Positions 1 to 8,832 of a DNA stretch of 64,000 nt are shown piece by piece. Made by a program: the position numbers and the translations under genes. Position 1 is the first letter of the stretch; every line of letters begins with the position of its first letter. Origin of the DNA: an uncultured Clostridia bacterium (lineage in GTDB: Bacteria > Bacillota > Clostridia > TANB77 > CAG-508); NCBI GenBank assembly GCA_934167445.1, contig CAKPKJ010000001.1, positions 1 to 64,000 of the forward strand, given 5' to 3'. The notes below the pieces were generated by a model. The model made no database searches. It was not told where the DNA came from and saw only the letters and a program-made list of their open reading frames with translations.

Positions 1-74
<74 letters not shown>

Positions 75-107
75 TAAAGTAAAATTGTTACACAAAGCAA
101 AACAACT

Positions 108-134
108 AATCGACTGTAAAATGTCGATTTTTTT
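108..134 (+). terminator. Intrinsic terminator after tRNA-Gly
   Basis: A 7-bp perfect stem (AATCGAC 108-114 with GTCGATT 123-129) has an 8-nt loop and is followed by a run of T. It would end the tRNA transcript. Confidence 0.75.
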
Positions 135-175
135 GTTGTTTATTGTTGAAAAGGCTAAAATTAGAGATTAAGGCG

Positions 176-204
176 TTTACTTTTATGTAAAATTATGATA
201 ATAT
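176..204 (+). promoter_or_regulatory. Probable sigma-A promoter for the lipoprotein gene
   Basis: TTTACT at 176-181 and TAATAT at 199-204 are separated by 17 bp, about 45 bp upstream of the start codon. The region is AT-rich, so chance matches are possible. Confidence 0.45.
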
Positions 205-249
205 ATATAATATTATATTATAGTCTTTGAGACTGAAACAGGAGGATTT

Positions 250-687
250 ATGAAGACAATACGGAGAATAATACTTGCGATGATTATCGCCCTCGTAGTG
301 AGTTTTTTGATTGGGGCATGTACAGAAGGTACTGCTGATGGAGGTAGTGCTTCGGCTAAGTCTGACGATACAGAGATTACTTCTAAGTCTGACAATATGG
401 ATGTTATTCTAGATGATACAAGTAAGGATGGGAGGACTAATTACTATAAGTATTCTAAGTCAAATTATTATCATTATTATTATGAGTATTCCATTACAAC
501 TTCATCTGAAGGTACTTATTTTTTCTTTAGGACAAAGGATGAAGATGCGTATGTTGAATTTCTGGAAAGGCTTGATAAAGACAAATATGAAATTATTGAC
601 ATATCAGTTCAAGGTGAGTCATTTAAATCATATGCTTATTATATGATAACCTACACAAAGAAATCTAACGAAGCACAACAAAAGTAA
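250..687 (+). CDS. Small putative lipoprotein, unknown function
   Basis: This 145-aa protein begins with two arginines, a hydrophobic stretch at about residues 7-21 and a lipobox ending I-G-A-C at Cys24. It is therefore probably exported and lipid-anchored. The mature part is rich in Ser, Asp, Lys and Tyr, with a Tyr/His-rich stretch near residues 68-80. I recognise no domain. An AGGAGG ribosome binding site sits 5 nt from the ATG. The gene stands alone between a promoter and a terminator, and its codons (gtg, ctc, ggg, tct) are less A-biased than those of its neighbours. Together this suggests acquired cargo. The lipoprotein call is good; the function is unknown. Confidence 0.7.
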   Translation: MKTIRRIILAMIIALVVSFLIGACTEGTADGGSASAKSDDTEITSKSDNMDVILDDTSKDGRTNYYKYSKSNYYHYYYEYSITTSSEGTYFFFRTKDEDAYVEFLERLDKDKYEIIDISVQGESFKSYAYYMITYTKKSNEAQQK

Positions 688-705
688 AAAAGAATTATTT
701 CTTTT

Positions 706-729
706 CCTCACTTTTAAAGTGAGGTTTTT
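706..729 (+). terminator. Intrinsic terminator after the lipoprotein gene
   Basis: CCTCACTTT at 706-714 pairs with AAAGTGAGG at 716-724 (the innermost pairs would open to form the loop). Five T follow. Confidence 0.8.
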
Positions 730-788
730 ATATTTTATAAATAGCTAAATTAGATTACCAATTTATATATGGATTTCACATAAATCAC

Positions 789-817
789 TTGTAAAATTCA
801 AATATTTAGTGTAAAAT
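789..817 (+). promoter_or_regulatory. Probable sigma-A promoter for the FemAB-like gene
   Basis: TTGTAA at 789-794 and TAAAAT at 812-817 have exact 17-bp spacing, 43 bp upstream of the next start codon. Confidence 0.55.
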
Positions 818-860
818 ACGAATAGATTGTAAATAATACAAGGAGGACTGAAGGAAAAAA

Positions 861-1925
861 ATGAGATTCCTACAAGATAATGAAGAAGATAAGAAAAAAT
901 ACAAAGAATTTTTAGAAAATGACGAAAGATGTAACTTTCAACAGTCATTAGAATGGGTAGAACTAAAAAAAGCAAATTGGAAGCCAGAAGTAATATTAGC
1001 AGAAGACGAAGAAGGAAATGTAATTGGTTCATTATGTGTACTAATACGTAAAATGCCAATATTTGGATATATGATGTATGCTTCAAGAGGGCCAGTTGGA
1101 GACATACATGATATTTCAGTTATGAAACAAATAACAGATGGTGCAAAAGAACTTGCAAAAAAATACAATGCCTTTGTTTTAAGAAATGAACCAGATGTAT
1201 TAAGTTCAGACCAACAATTTAGAGAAATTGTGACAAACTTAGGATATAAAGTAAAAGATAACGCTAAAGATTTTAAAGATGAAATTCAACCAAGATATGT
1301 ATTTCGTCTAGATATAAAAAATAAAACAGAAGAAGAAGTTATGGCAGGATTTAAACAAAAATGGAGATACAATATTCGTTTAGCCGGAAGAAAAGGAGTT
1401 ACAGTAAAAGACGGAACTAAAGAAGATTTAAAAGACTTCCATAAAATAATGATAGAAACAGGAAAGAGAGACGGATTTATTATAAGACCATTAGAATACT
1501 TTGAAAAAATGTATGACTGTATGGGACCAGAACACATGAAAATACTAATGGCATATCATGATGGAAAACCAATATCTGGAGTAATTCCAATATTTTACGG
1601 AAACAAAACCTGGTATTTATATGGAGCAAGCAGTAACCAACATAGAAATTTAATGCCAAATTATTTATTACAATGGGAAATGATAAAAATGGCCATTGCA
1701 AGAAAAGATGATGTATACGACTTTAGAGGAGTATCAGGAGTAGTTGACGAAAATCACCCACAATATGGATTATACAGATTTAAACAAGGCTTTGGAGCAA
1801 CATTTACTGAATTTATAGGAGAAATTTATATTCCATTTAAACCAATTACTTATAAGCTATATCGTTTTTCTGAAAAAGCATTTAGAACATTAAGACAATT
1901 AAAAAGAAAGATTTTTAGCAAATAA
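861..1925 (+). CDS. FemAB/FemX family peptidoglycan aminoacyltransferase
   Basis: This 354-aa protein belongs to the FemXAB group of GNAT-fold enzymes, which add amino acids from aminoacyl-tRNA to the lipid II stem peptide during cross-bridge synthesis on the inner face of the membrane. The family hallmark KWRYNIRLAGRKGV lies near residues 166-179. The C-terminal motif YDFRGVSG, followed by HPQYGLYRFKQGFG, is near residues 293-320. The length fits the single-subunit FemX type. A basic C-terminal tail may touch the membrane. The AGGAGG is 14 nt from the ATG, which is longer than usual. The amino acid added cannot be read from sequence. Confidence 0.88.
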   Translation: MRFLQDNEEDKKKYKEFLENDERCNFQQSLEWVELKKANWKPEVILAEDEEGNVIGSLCVLIRKMPIFGYMMYASRGPVGDIHDISVMKQITDGAKELAKKYNAFVLRNEPDVLSSDQQFREIVTNLGYKVKDNAKDFKDEIQPRYVFRLDIKNKTEEEVMAGFKQKWRYNIRLAGRKGVTVKDGTKEDLKDFHKIMIETGKRDGFIIRPLEYFEKMYDCMGPEHMKILMAYHDGKPISGVIPIFYGNKTWYLYGASSNQHRNLMPNYLLQWEMIKMAIARKDDVYDFRGVSGVVDENHPQYGLYRFKQGFGATFTEFIGEIYIPFKPITYKLYRFSEKAFRTLRQLKRKIFSK

Positions 1926-2001
1926 AATATGAAAAATGATTACAATTTTGGCGATGCCGAATTTTTTGATAAGTTTTTAACGCAGAAAGGGAGAAAGTAT
2001 A

Positions 2002-3084
2002 ATGGAAGAAAATAAACAACCGAAAGATAAAAAAGAACAAACAGAAAAAGAACCTAGCCTAAAAACAGGATTTTTAAAAAAAGTATGGTATTCAATAACA
2101 AAAATTGAAAAGTATCCAGAAATGGCAGCACAAGGTGCTGGGAAAGCAATGAGCTATTTAATGAAAATTGTAGCGTGTATTGCTTTAGTACTTTGTTTTG
2201 GACTAATATACCAAACACATAATTTAGTAAAAGATGGTACAAAATATTTGCAAGATGAATTCCCTGAATTCACATATAAGGAAGGAATACTAGATGTAAA
2301 TTCAGATCAAACAATAGTAATAAATGATAGTCCCATTGTTGGAAAAATAATTGTAGATACCAAAACAGATAACGAAGAACAAATCAATCAATACGTAAAA
2401 CAAATAGGTGTTGAAGAAAATGGAATTGTAGTTTTAAAAGACAAAGTACTTTTAAAAAATGCATCAGTTTCAGGAACAATAAGTTATAATTATAGAGATA
2501 TATTAGATTCATTCCAAATAAAAGAATTTGTAAAACAAGATGTGCTAAATTATTGCAGCAGTGGGAAAATATTTACTTTATACTTAAGTATATTTTTAAC
2601 AATATTTATTTACGCATTTGCAATATATTTTTTAACAACACTTTCAAATGTGATTTTCTTAAGTGCATTTGGATATATAACAACATACCTTGCACGTATA
2701 AAAATGAGATATGTTGCAGTGTTTAATATGTCAGTATATGCAATAACATTATCTGTAATACTAAATATATTATATATTGCTGTAAATATTTTCACAACAT
2801 TTGAGGTTAAATATTTCCAAGTAATGTATGTGGCTGTTGCCGCAATCTACTTAGTGGCAGCAATACTAATTTTAAAAACTGATTTTATGAAAAAACAAAT
2901 GGAATTGATGAAAATAGTAGAAACACAGAAAATAATAAGAGAACAAATGGAAAAACAAGAGGAAAAAGACAAAACAGATAAAAAAGATAATGAAGAAAAA
3001 CAAGAGAAAAAAGAAAAGAAAGACAAAAAGCAGGAAGAAAAGGATAATTCAGGAGGACAAGAACCAGAAGGCTCAAACGCATAA
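2002..3084 (+). CDS. DUF1189-like polytopic membrane protein
   Basis: This 360-aa protein has a charged N-terminus, one membrane segment near residues 54-70, an extracytoplasmic domain of roughly 120 residues, then three to four membrane helices between about 195 and 295. It ends in a highly charged Lys/Glu tail of some 55 residues. This layout resembles DUF1189 proteins of Firmicutes, whose role is unknown; the family call is from memory of the pattern. It lies 33 bp upstream of ftsH and is probably co-transcribed with it, so it could be an FtsH client or partner, which is only inference. The tail is low-complexity coil. Confidence 0.6.
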   Translation: MEENKQPKDKKEQTEKEPSLKTGFLKKVWYSITKIEKYPEMAAQGAGKAMSYLMKIVACIALVLCFGLIYQTHNLVKDGTKYLQDEFPEFTYKEGILDVNSDQTIVINDSPIVGKIIVDTKTDNEEQINQYVKQIGVEENGIVVLKDKVLLKNASVSGTISYNYRDILDSFQIKEFVKQDVLNYCSSGKIFTLYLSIFLTIFIYAFAIYFLTTLSNVIFLSAFGYITTYLARIKMRYVAVFNMSVYAITLSVILNILYIAVNIFTTFEVKYFQVMYVAVAAIYLVAAILILKTDFMKKQMELMKIVETQKIIREQMEKQEEKDKTDKKDNEEKQEKKEKKDKKQEEKDNSGGQEPEGSNA

Positions 3085-3117
3085 GCAAATAGAATATAAG
3101 GGGAAGAAGGAGGAAAA

Positions 3118-4914
3118 ATGAGCAACAAAAATAATCAGAAAGGAAAACAAAAGCAATATACACTAATAACAATATTGGCAATAGTTGTTATATTATCAGT
3201 TACTTTGGTTGGAATATATTTTACTAAAAACAAACCAAAAGAAGATGAAAAAACATTAGCCTATACAGACTTAATAAAAGAAATGTCGGCAGGAAATATT
3301 GAAAAAATAGAAATGAAAACAGGCAGTACAACAGTAAAAGTTAAAGTAAAAAACGATGACGAAGAAAAAACTTCAATAGTACCAAATGTAGGCAGTTTTA
3401 TAGATTTAGTACAATCAAAAGTAGCAGAAGGAAATGAGATAGAATTAATACAAAAAACACCAAGTATTTTATCTAAATTACCTGGATATATAATATCGCT
3501 TTTACCAACAGCAATAATGCTTGCATTATTTATAATGATATTTAAGATGCAAGGATTAGGTGAAAAAGGACAAGTATATGATGACACCGAAAGAAAAACA
3601 AAAGTAACATTTGATGATGTTGCAGGACTTGATGAAGAAAAAAGTGAAATGATGGAAATTGTTGATTTCTTAAAAAGACCAGAAAAATTCAATAAAATGG
3701 GTGCTCGTGTGCCTAAAGGAGTTTTATTATATGGAAAACCTGGAACAGGAAAAACTTTAATAGCTAAGGCAATAGCTGGAGAAGCAGATGTACCATTTAT
3801 TTCAATGAGTGGATCAGAATTTATAGAAATGTTTGCAGGGTTAGGAGCATCAAGAGTTAGAAAATTATTTGAAAAAGCAAGAAAATTAGCTCCTTGCATA
3901 GTATTTATAGACGAAATAGATGCAATAGGTTCAAGAAGAACATCAAATAGTGGAGCAGAAACAGAGAATAATCAAACATTAAATCAATTATTAGTAGAAA
4001 TGGATGGATTTAGTTCAGAAGAAACGATAATTGTTTTAGCTGCAACAAATAGACCAGAAATGTTAGATAAAGCCCTATTAAGGCCGGGTAGATTTGATAG
4101 AAGAATAACAATACCAACACCAGACTTAAAAGGAAGATTAGAGATTTTGAGAATTCACAGCAAAAACAAAAAACTATCAGACAATGTAAATCTAGAAAGT
4201 ATCGCAGAAGATACAGCAGGATTTACAGGTGCAGAGCTTGAAAATATTTTAAATGAAGCGGCAATAATAGCAACAAAAAATAGACATGAAGATATAGAAA
4301 ATGATGATATAGAAGAAGCTGTCAAAAAAGTAACAGTTGGACTAGAAAAGCGAGAAAGAAAATATTCAGAAAAAGACAAAAAACTAACAGCATATCACGA
4401 GGCCGGTCATGCAGTAGTAAGCTATTACTTACCAACACAAGCAAATGTAAAAGAAGTATCAATAATTCCAAGAGGTGTTGCTGGTGGATATACAATGTAT
4501 AAATCTGATGAAGACAAATACTATATATCAAAAACAGAAATGCAAGAAAAATTAATTGCACTACTTGGAGGAAGAGCAGCAGAAAAATTGGTATTAGACG
4601 ATATTTCGACTGGTGCTAGTAATGATATAGAAGTTGCAACACAAATAGCGAAAGATATGGTAACAAAATATGGTATGAGTGATTCCTTAGGACCAATTGA
4701 TTTCCAAGGAAAAGAACCATATGAAATGCAATTATTTGGAGAAAATATTGGAGATAAGATTGGTGCAGAAGTAAAAGCTTTAATTAATACAGCTTATAAT
4801 GATGCCATAATATTATTAAATGAGCACAGAGATAAGCTAGATTTAATAGCTCAAGCATTGTTAACAAAAGAAAAAGTAAATGAAGAAGAATTTCAAAAAT
4901 TTTTTGAAGAATAA
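3118..4914 (+). CDS. ftsH: ATP-dependent zinc metalloprotease FtsH
   Basis: FtsH is a membrane-anchored AAA+ hexamer that degrades unassembled membrane proteins and some regulators. The 598-aa sequence has two N-terminal membrane helices (about residues 15-35 and 122-143) around a small external domain. The AAA module follows, with Walker A GKPGTGKT, Walker B CIVFIDEIDAIG and the arginine-finger region RPGRFDRR. The zinc site HEAGH is near residue 425. The pore-region segment reads FAGLGASRVRKLF where FVGVGASRVRDLF is usual. The protein is near family length with a short C-terminal tail. It follows the DUF1189 gene and ends before a long hairpin. Confidence 0.97.
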   Translation: MSNKNNQKGKQKQYTLITILAIVVILSVTLVGIYFTKNKPKEDEKTLAYTDLIKEMSAGNIEKIEMKTGSTTVKVKVKNDDEEKTSIVPNVGSFIDLVQSKVAEGNEIELIQKTPSILSKLPGYIISLLPTAIMLALFIMIFKMQGLGEKGQVYDDTERKTKVTFDDVAGLDEEKSEMMEIVDFLKRPEKFNKMGARVPKGVLLYGKPGTGKTLIAKAIAGEADVPFISMSGSEFIEMFAGLGASRVRKLFEKARKLAPCIVFIDEIDAIGSRRTSNSGAETENNQTLNQLLVEMDGFSSEETIIVLAATNRPEMLDKALLRPGRFDRRITIPTPDLKGRLEILRIHSKNKKLSDNVNLESIAEDTAGFTGAELENILNEAAIIATKNRHEDIENDDIEEAVKKVTVGLEKRERKYSEKDKKLTAYHEAGHAVVSYYLPTQANVKEVSIIPRGVAGGYTMYKSDEDKYYISKTEMQEKLIALLGGRAAEKLVLDDISTGASNDIEVATQIAKDMVTKYGMSDSLGPIDFQGKEPYEMQLFGENIGDKIGAEVKALINTAYNDAIILLNEHRDKLDLIAQALLTKEKVNEEEFQKFFEE

Positions 4915-4950
4915 GAACGAAAATAAAAATTCTGAATAATAAGAAAAAAT

Positions 4951-5016
4951 AGAAGCGGAAGTAAAAAGATGTAGGTTACTGTGAAAGTAGACTCAAAAAA
5001 TTACTTCTGCTTTTTT
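4951..5016 (+). terminator. Long-loop hairpin with T-tract after ftsH
   Basis: GCGGAAGTAA at 4955-4964 pairs with TTACTTCTGC at 5001-5010 (one G-T). The stem can be extended outward into A/T pairs, and TTTTTT follows. The loop is about 36 nt, unusually long for a simple terminator. Confidence 0.6.
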
Positions 5017-5031
5017 CATAGATGCTTTCTT

Positions 5032-5129
5032 AAAACAGATATCAAAAATGTGAAGTTTATAACAAAACCAGATATTAAAAATATGAAACTTATAGCAAAA
5101 CAAGGTGTCAAAAACGTGAAATTGTAAAA
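5032..5129 (+). repeat. Three degenerate 32-33 bp tandem repeats
   Basis: Units start at 5032, 5064 and 5097 and share the pattern AAAACnnG.TnTnAAAAA.nTGAA. Read on the + strand, each unit encodes an 11-residue unit around (D/G)-(I/V)-K-N-(V/M)-K, and several differences are synonymous. The run ends in a stop at 5127-5129. No good start codon or ribosome binding site supports a gene, so this may be the tail of a lost repeat protein. The remainder of the 4915-5187 gap holds only the preceding hairpin and the prmC ribosome binding site. Confidence 0.55.
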
Positions 5130-5187
5130 AATCTGGCAAATTATATGAAGTTGTGATATTATATATGCAGTTAGAGGAGGTGTGTAT

Positions 5188-6033
5188 ATGACAATAAAAG
5201 AAACACTTAGAAAAGGAATGATACAACTAAAAACAGGAAATGTAACAGAACCAAACTTAAAAGCAAGGCTAATAATGCAATATATATTAAATAAGCCAAG
5301 GCAATATTTGATAATATATGATGACCAAGTTTTAACACTAAGACAAGAAGTTGATTATTTTAAAGCGATAAAAAGATTAATTAATGGAGAGCCAATTCAG
5401 CACATTACACACCAACAGGAATTTATGAAATTAAGCTTTTTTGTGAATGAAGATGTATTAATTCCAAGACCAGATACAGAAATTTTGGTAGAAGAAGTAA
5501 TAAAAATAGCGAAAAAAATAAAAGCAAAAAATATTTTAGATATGTGCACAGGAAGTGGAGCCATTGCAGTATCACTTGCCAAATACTTGGACAATGTAGA
5601 AATAACAGCAGTTGATATATCCACAAAAACATTAAATGTTGCTAAAACAAATGCAAAAAACAATGAAGTAGAAAATAAAATAACATTTATAGAATCAAAC
5701 TTATTTGAAAATATAGTAAACGAGAAATATGATATAATAGTTTCAAACCCGCCATATATAAAAAAAGATGTAATAAAAACTTTAAATAAAGAAGTTCAAA
5801 AAGAACCTAAAATTGCATTAGATGGTGGATATGATGGACTAGATTTTTATAGAAAAATAACACATCAAAGTGAGGAATATTTAAAATTCAATGGTTATTT
5901 ATGTTTTGAAATTGGTTATGACCAAAAGAAAGATGTTATAAAAATAATAAATGATGAAAGAAAATTCACTGGCACATATAGTAAAAAAGATTTATGTGAC
6001 AATGATAGAATTGTTGTAACTAGGTTAGATTAA
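5188..6033 (+). CDS. prmC: Peptide chain release factor N5-glutamine methyltransferase PrmC
   Basis: PrmC uses S-adenosylmethionine to methylate the glutamine of the GGQ motif in release factors, which makes translation termination efficient. The N-terminal helical domain occupies about residues 1-85. SAM motif I reads ILDMCTGSGAIAVSL and the substrate-binding motif SNPPY follows near residue 189. The start chosen is ATG 5188, 7 nt from AGAGGAGG. The in-frame GTG at 5182 would sit only 1 nt from the same site. The length (281 aa) is normal. In many Firmicutes prmC is next to prfA; here no prfA is visible. Confidence 0.93.
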   Translation: MTIKETLRKGMIQLKTGNVTEPNLKARLIMQYILNKPRQYLIIYDDQVLTLRQEVDYFKAIKRLINGEPIQHITHQQEFMKLSFFVNEDVLIPRPDTEILVEEVIKIAKKIKAKNILDMCTGSGAIAVSLAKYLDNVEITAVDISTKTLNVAKTNAKNNEVENKITFIESNLFENIVNEKYDIIVSNPPYIKKDVIKTLNKEVQKEPKIALDGGYDGLDFYRKITHQSEEYLKFNGYLCFEIGYDQKKDVIKIINDERKFTGTYSKKDLCDNDRIVVTRLD

Positions 6034-6114
6034 GATAGACTTAAATAGGTAAATAAATTAAAATAGAACAACTAAAGCAATCTATTATAAGACGTTAAGG
6101 GAGGAAAAAATAAG

Positions 6115-7050
6115 ATGTCATTTTCTTCAGAAATAAAACAAGAATTAAATAAAAATACAAAACTATCAAATAAAGAATTAGTAAAATATGAATTAATAGG
6201 ATATTTAATATCCGGAAATATAGATATGCCAGAAAAAAATGCAATTAGATTTTCAACAGAAAGTGACTATAATATAAATAGATTTTCCAAACTACTAGCT
6301 AATTTACAAATAGACCATAAAATAGAAATTAGTGGAAAAAACTTTGTAGTTTCACTTAAGAAAAAGGCAATACAAGAAATTGTAAAAATAGAAGAAAAAG
6401 AAATTTTTTTTAAAAATGAAATACAACAAGAAAACAGTAGAAAAAGCCTAGAGAACCAAAAAAATAACGAAAGTAATAAAAGTAACGAAAACAATGAAGA
6501 AAATCTAAAATCCTTGATAATAGGAGCATTTATGGGCTCTGGCTCAATAAATAATCCAGAGAAAAAATATCACTTAGAAATAGATTTTGAAAATGAAGAA
6601 AACTTAGAAAAAATAAAAGATGTTTTAGAAAGACTTGGAATACGCACTAAAAAAATGATTACTGAAAACAAGAAATCTATTTATATAAAAGAAGGAGAAG
6701 AAATATCTAAATTTTTAGCACTAATAGGAGCCAATAAAGCTGTAATGAAATTTGAAGATATTAGAATTCAAAAAGAAATGAGAGGAAAAGTAAATAGATT
6801 AGTAAATTGTGAAACAGCTAATTTAAATAAAACAATAAATGCCTCAATAGAACAAATTGCAGCAATAAAAAAATTAAAAGAAACAGGTAAATTTAATAAA
6901 TTAAATGACAATCTAAAAGAAATAGCAAATTTAAGGTTAGAGAATCCAGATATGCCACTAATAGAACTTGGAAAAAGATTAAAAGAGCCAGTAGGAAAAT
7001 CAGGAGTAAACTATAGACTAAAAAAGATAATGGAGTTAGCAAATGAGTAA
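6115..7050 (+). CDS. whiA: DNA-binding protein WhiA
   Basis: WhiA combines a degenerate LAGLIDADG homing-endonuclease-like fold with a C-terminal helix-turn-helix. In Firmicutes it affects cell division and chromosome segregation. The start MSFSSEIKQEL is the family N-terminus. The region GAFMGSGSINNPEKKYHLEI marks the second LAGLIDADG half, and the C-terminal segment with LRLENPDMPLIELGKRL is the helix-turn-helix. Between the halves (about residues 103-130) is an Asn/Lys/Glu/Ser-rich insertion that looks like low-complexity expansion. The gene overlaps the start of hemW by 8 bp, so the two are translationally coupled. Confidence 0.93.
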   Translation: MSFSSEIKQELNKNTKLSNKELVKYELIGYLISGNIDMPEKNAIRFSTESDYNINRFSKLLANLQIDHKIEISGKNFVVSLKKKAIQEIVKIEEKEIFFKNEIQQENSRKSLENQKNNESNKSNENNEENLKSLIIGAFMGSGSINNPEKKYHLEIDFENEENLEKIKDVLERLGIRTKKMITENKKSIYIKEGEEISKFLALIGANKAVMKFEDIRIQKEMRGKVNRLVNCETANLNKTINASIEQIAAIKKLKETGKFNKLNDNLKEIANLRLENPDMPLIELGKRLKEPVGKSGVNYRLKKIMELANE

Positions 7051-8236
7051 AAAAGAATTAGGAGTATATATACACATACCATTTTGCAAAAGAAAATGTT
7101 ATTATTGTGATTTTATATCATACCCAAATAAAATAGAATCAGCTAAAAAATATATCGACTGTGTAAAAAAAGAAATAGACCAATTTGACTTTTCTAATTA
7201 TAATATAACAACAATTTATATAGGAGGTGGAACGCCTTCGTACATAAATGAAGTATATATAAAAGAATTGTTGGAAAAGCTTACAAAAAAGCTAGAAAAT
7301 AACGAAAATAATTTAGAAAGCAATAAAAATAATTTAAAATATAACAAAAATAACTTAGAAAATTTAGAAATTACAATAGAAGTAAACCCAGGAACTGTAA
7401 CAAAAGAAAAGCTAGAATTATATAAAAAATGTGGAGTAAATAGATTAAGTATAGGGCTACAAAGTGTACAAAATAGATTGTTAAAAGAAATAGGTAGAAT
7501 CCATACTTTAGAAGAATTTTTAGAAACATATAAAATGGCTAAAGAAGTAGGTTTTGACAATATAAATGTAGACTTAATGATAGGCTTGCCAAACCAAACA
7601 ATTCAAGATATTAAAGAAAGTCTAGAACTATTAATAAAATTAGACCCAACACATATTAGTGTGTATTCACTAATTGTAGAAGAAGGAACAGCTATTGAAA
7701 AGAAAATAGAAGATGGTAGCTTAAAATTACCAGAAGAAGAACTAGAAAGAAGAATGTATTGGTATGTAAAAAATTATTTAGAATTACATAGATACAACCA
7801 ATATGAAATATCCAATTTTGCTAAAAAAGGGTATGAATCAAAACACAACTTGAATTGCTGGAACCAGGAAGAATACATTGGTTTTGGAATTGCAGCACAT
7901 TCATATATTAAAAACATCCGATTTGGTAATACAGAAAATTTGGAAAAATATATAGAAAATATAGAAGCGAAAAAAACAGAGTTAAATAAAAATATAGAGG
8001 AAAAACAAACAAAAGAAGAACAAAAAAAAGAATTTATGATGTTAGGCTTTAGAAAAATTCAGGGTGTAAACATAGCTAAATTTAAAGAAAAATTTACTGA
8101 CAATCCATTATTTTTATATAATAAACAATTAAAAAAATTGTCAGAAGAAGGCCTAATAGAAGTAGATTTGAACTTTATACGTCTAACCAGCAAAGGCTTA
8201 GATTTAGCTAATTTGGTATTTGAAGAATTTGTGTGA
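7043..8236 (+). CDS. hemW: HemW-type radical SAM heme chaperone
   Basis: HemW is a HemN-like radical SAM protein that binds heme and is thought to insert it into respiratory proteins; many are misannotated as coproporphyrinogen oxidase. The cluster motif is C-x3-C-x2-C in CKRKCYYCDF, with Phe rather than the fourth Cys of true HemN, which favours HemW. YIGGGTPS and the SIGLQS segment are the SAM-pocket motifs. Residues about 88-110 carry three imperfect NNL-type repeats, an Asn-rich insertion not needed by the fold. The ATG is inside the last codons of whiA. Length is 397 aa. Confidence 0.9.
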   Translation: MSKKELGVYIHIPFCKRKCYYCDFISYPNKIESAKKYIDCVKKEIDQFDFSNYNITTIYIGGGTPSYINEVYIKELLEKLTKKLENNENNLESNKNNLKYNKNNLENLEITIEVNPGTVTKEKLELYKKCGVNRLSIGLQSVQNRLLKEIGRIHTLEEFLETYKMAKEVGFDNINVDLMIGLPNQTIQDIKESLELLIKLDPTHISVYSLIVEEGTAIEKKIEDGSLKLPEEELERRMYWYVKNYLELHRYNQYEISNFAKKGYESKHNLNCWNQEEYIGFGIAAHSYIKNIRFGNTENLEKYIENIEAKKTELNKNIEEKQTKEEQKKEFMMLGFRKIQGVNIAKFKEKFTDNPLFLYNKQLKKLSEEGLIEVDLNFIRLTSKGLDLANLVFEEFV

Positions 8237-8274
8237 GAAAAGAATAGATTAAATAAGAATAGGATGCAATTAAA

Positions 8275-8745
8275 ATGAAAATAAATATTATAAGAGCGAT
8301 ATTAATAACTTTATTAATAGGTACATTTGGTATTATATTTGGTTTTTCTAGTCAAAATAGTACACAATCAGCGGGAATAAGCAGAAAAATAACAAATGCG
8401 ATAATAACTAATATAAAAAGTATAGAAGAAAAAGATGACGCAAGCAAAGAAGAAATACTGGCTAAAATAGAACATATTATTCGTAAAATAGCACATTTTT
8501 CTATATATACATTAGTTGGAATTTTATTAATGTCATTATGCAAAACATATAATTTAAAAGAATTTGACAGATTTTCTATAAGCTTAATATCGGGACTAAT
8601 ATATGCATCTTCAGACGAAATACATCAAGCATTTGTACCAGGCAGAGGACCAATGCTAACAGATGTTTTAATAGATACATCTGGGGTAACAGTTGGAATA
8701 TTACTTGTTATAGTAATATTTAAGATATACAAAAAATATTTCTAA
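8275..8745 (+). CDS. VanZ-like membrane protein
   Basis: This 156-aa protein has about four membrane helices and the VanZ family signatures RKIAHFSIYTLVG (near residue 72) and SDEIHQAFVPGRGPMLTDV (near residue 112). The founding VanZ gives low-level teicoplanin resistance; most homologues have no assigned role, so resistance should not be assumed. No strong ribosome binding site precedes the ATG. It follows hemW by 38 bp and is probably in the same transcript. Confidence 0.87.
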   Translation: MKINIIRAILITLLIGTFGIIFGFSSQNSTQSAGISRKITNAIITNIKSIEEKDDASKEEILAKIEHIIRKIAHFSIYTLVGILLMSLCKTYNLKEFDRFSISLISGLIYASSDEIHQAFVPGRGPMLTDVLIDTSGVTVGILLVIVIFKIYKKYF

Positions 8746-8832
8746 AATCATTTTTAATTTTTTATTGAAAGCAACAAAATGGTATGTTAGAATTATGTAG
8801 GAGATAGAAAAAATGTGGAGGAAAACTAAAAT

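Noticed and set aside
5032..5129. Possible small CRISPR array
   Set aside because: Only three degenerate units lie directly next to each other with no unique spacers, and no cas genes are present. No CRISPR array was seen anywhere in the window.
5182..5187. GTG start for PrmC
   Set aside because: It would lie 1 nt from the ribosome binding site; ATG 5188 is correctly spaced.
4993..5226. Minus-strand frame across the three tandem repeats
   Set aside because: It overlaps the prmC start and the ftsH terminator and has no ribosome binding site; it is a by-product of the repeats.
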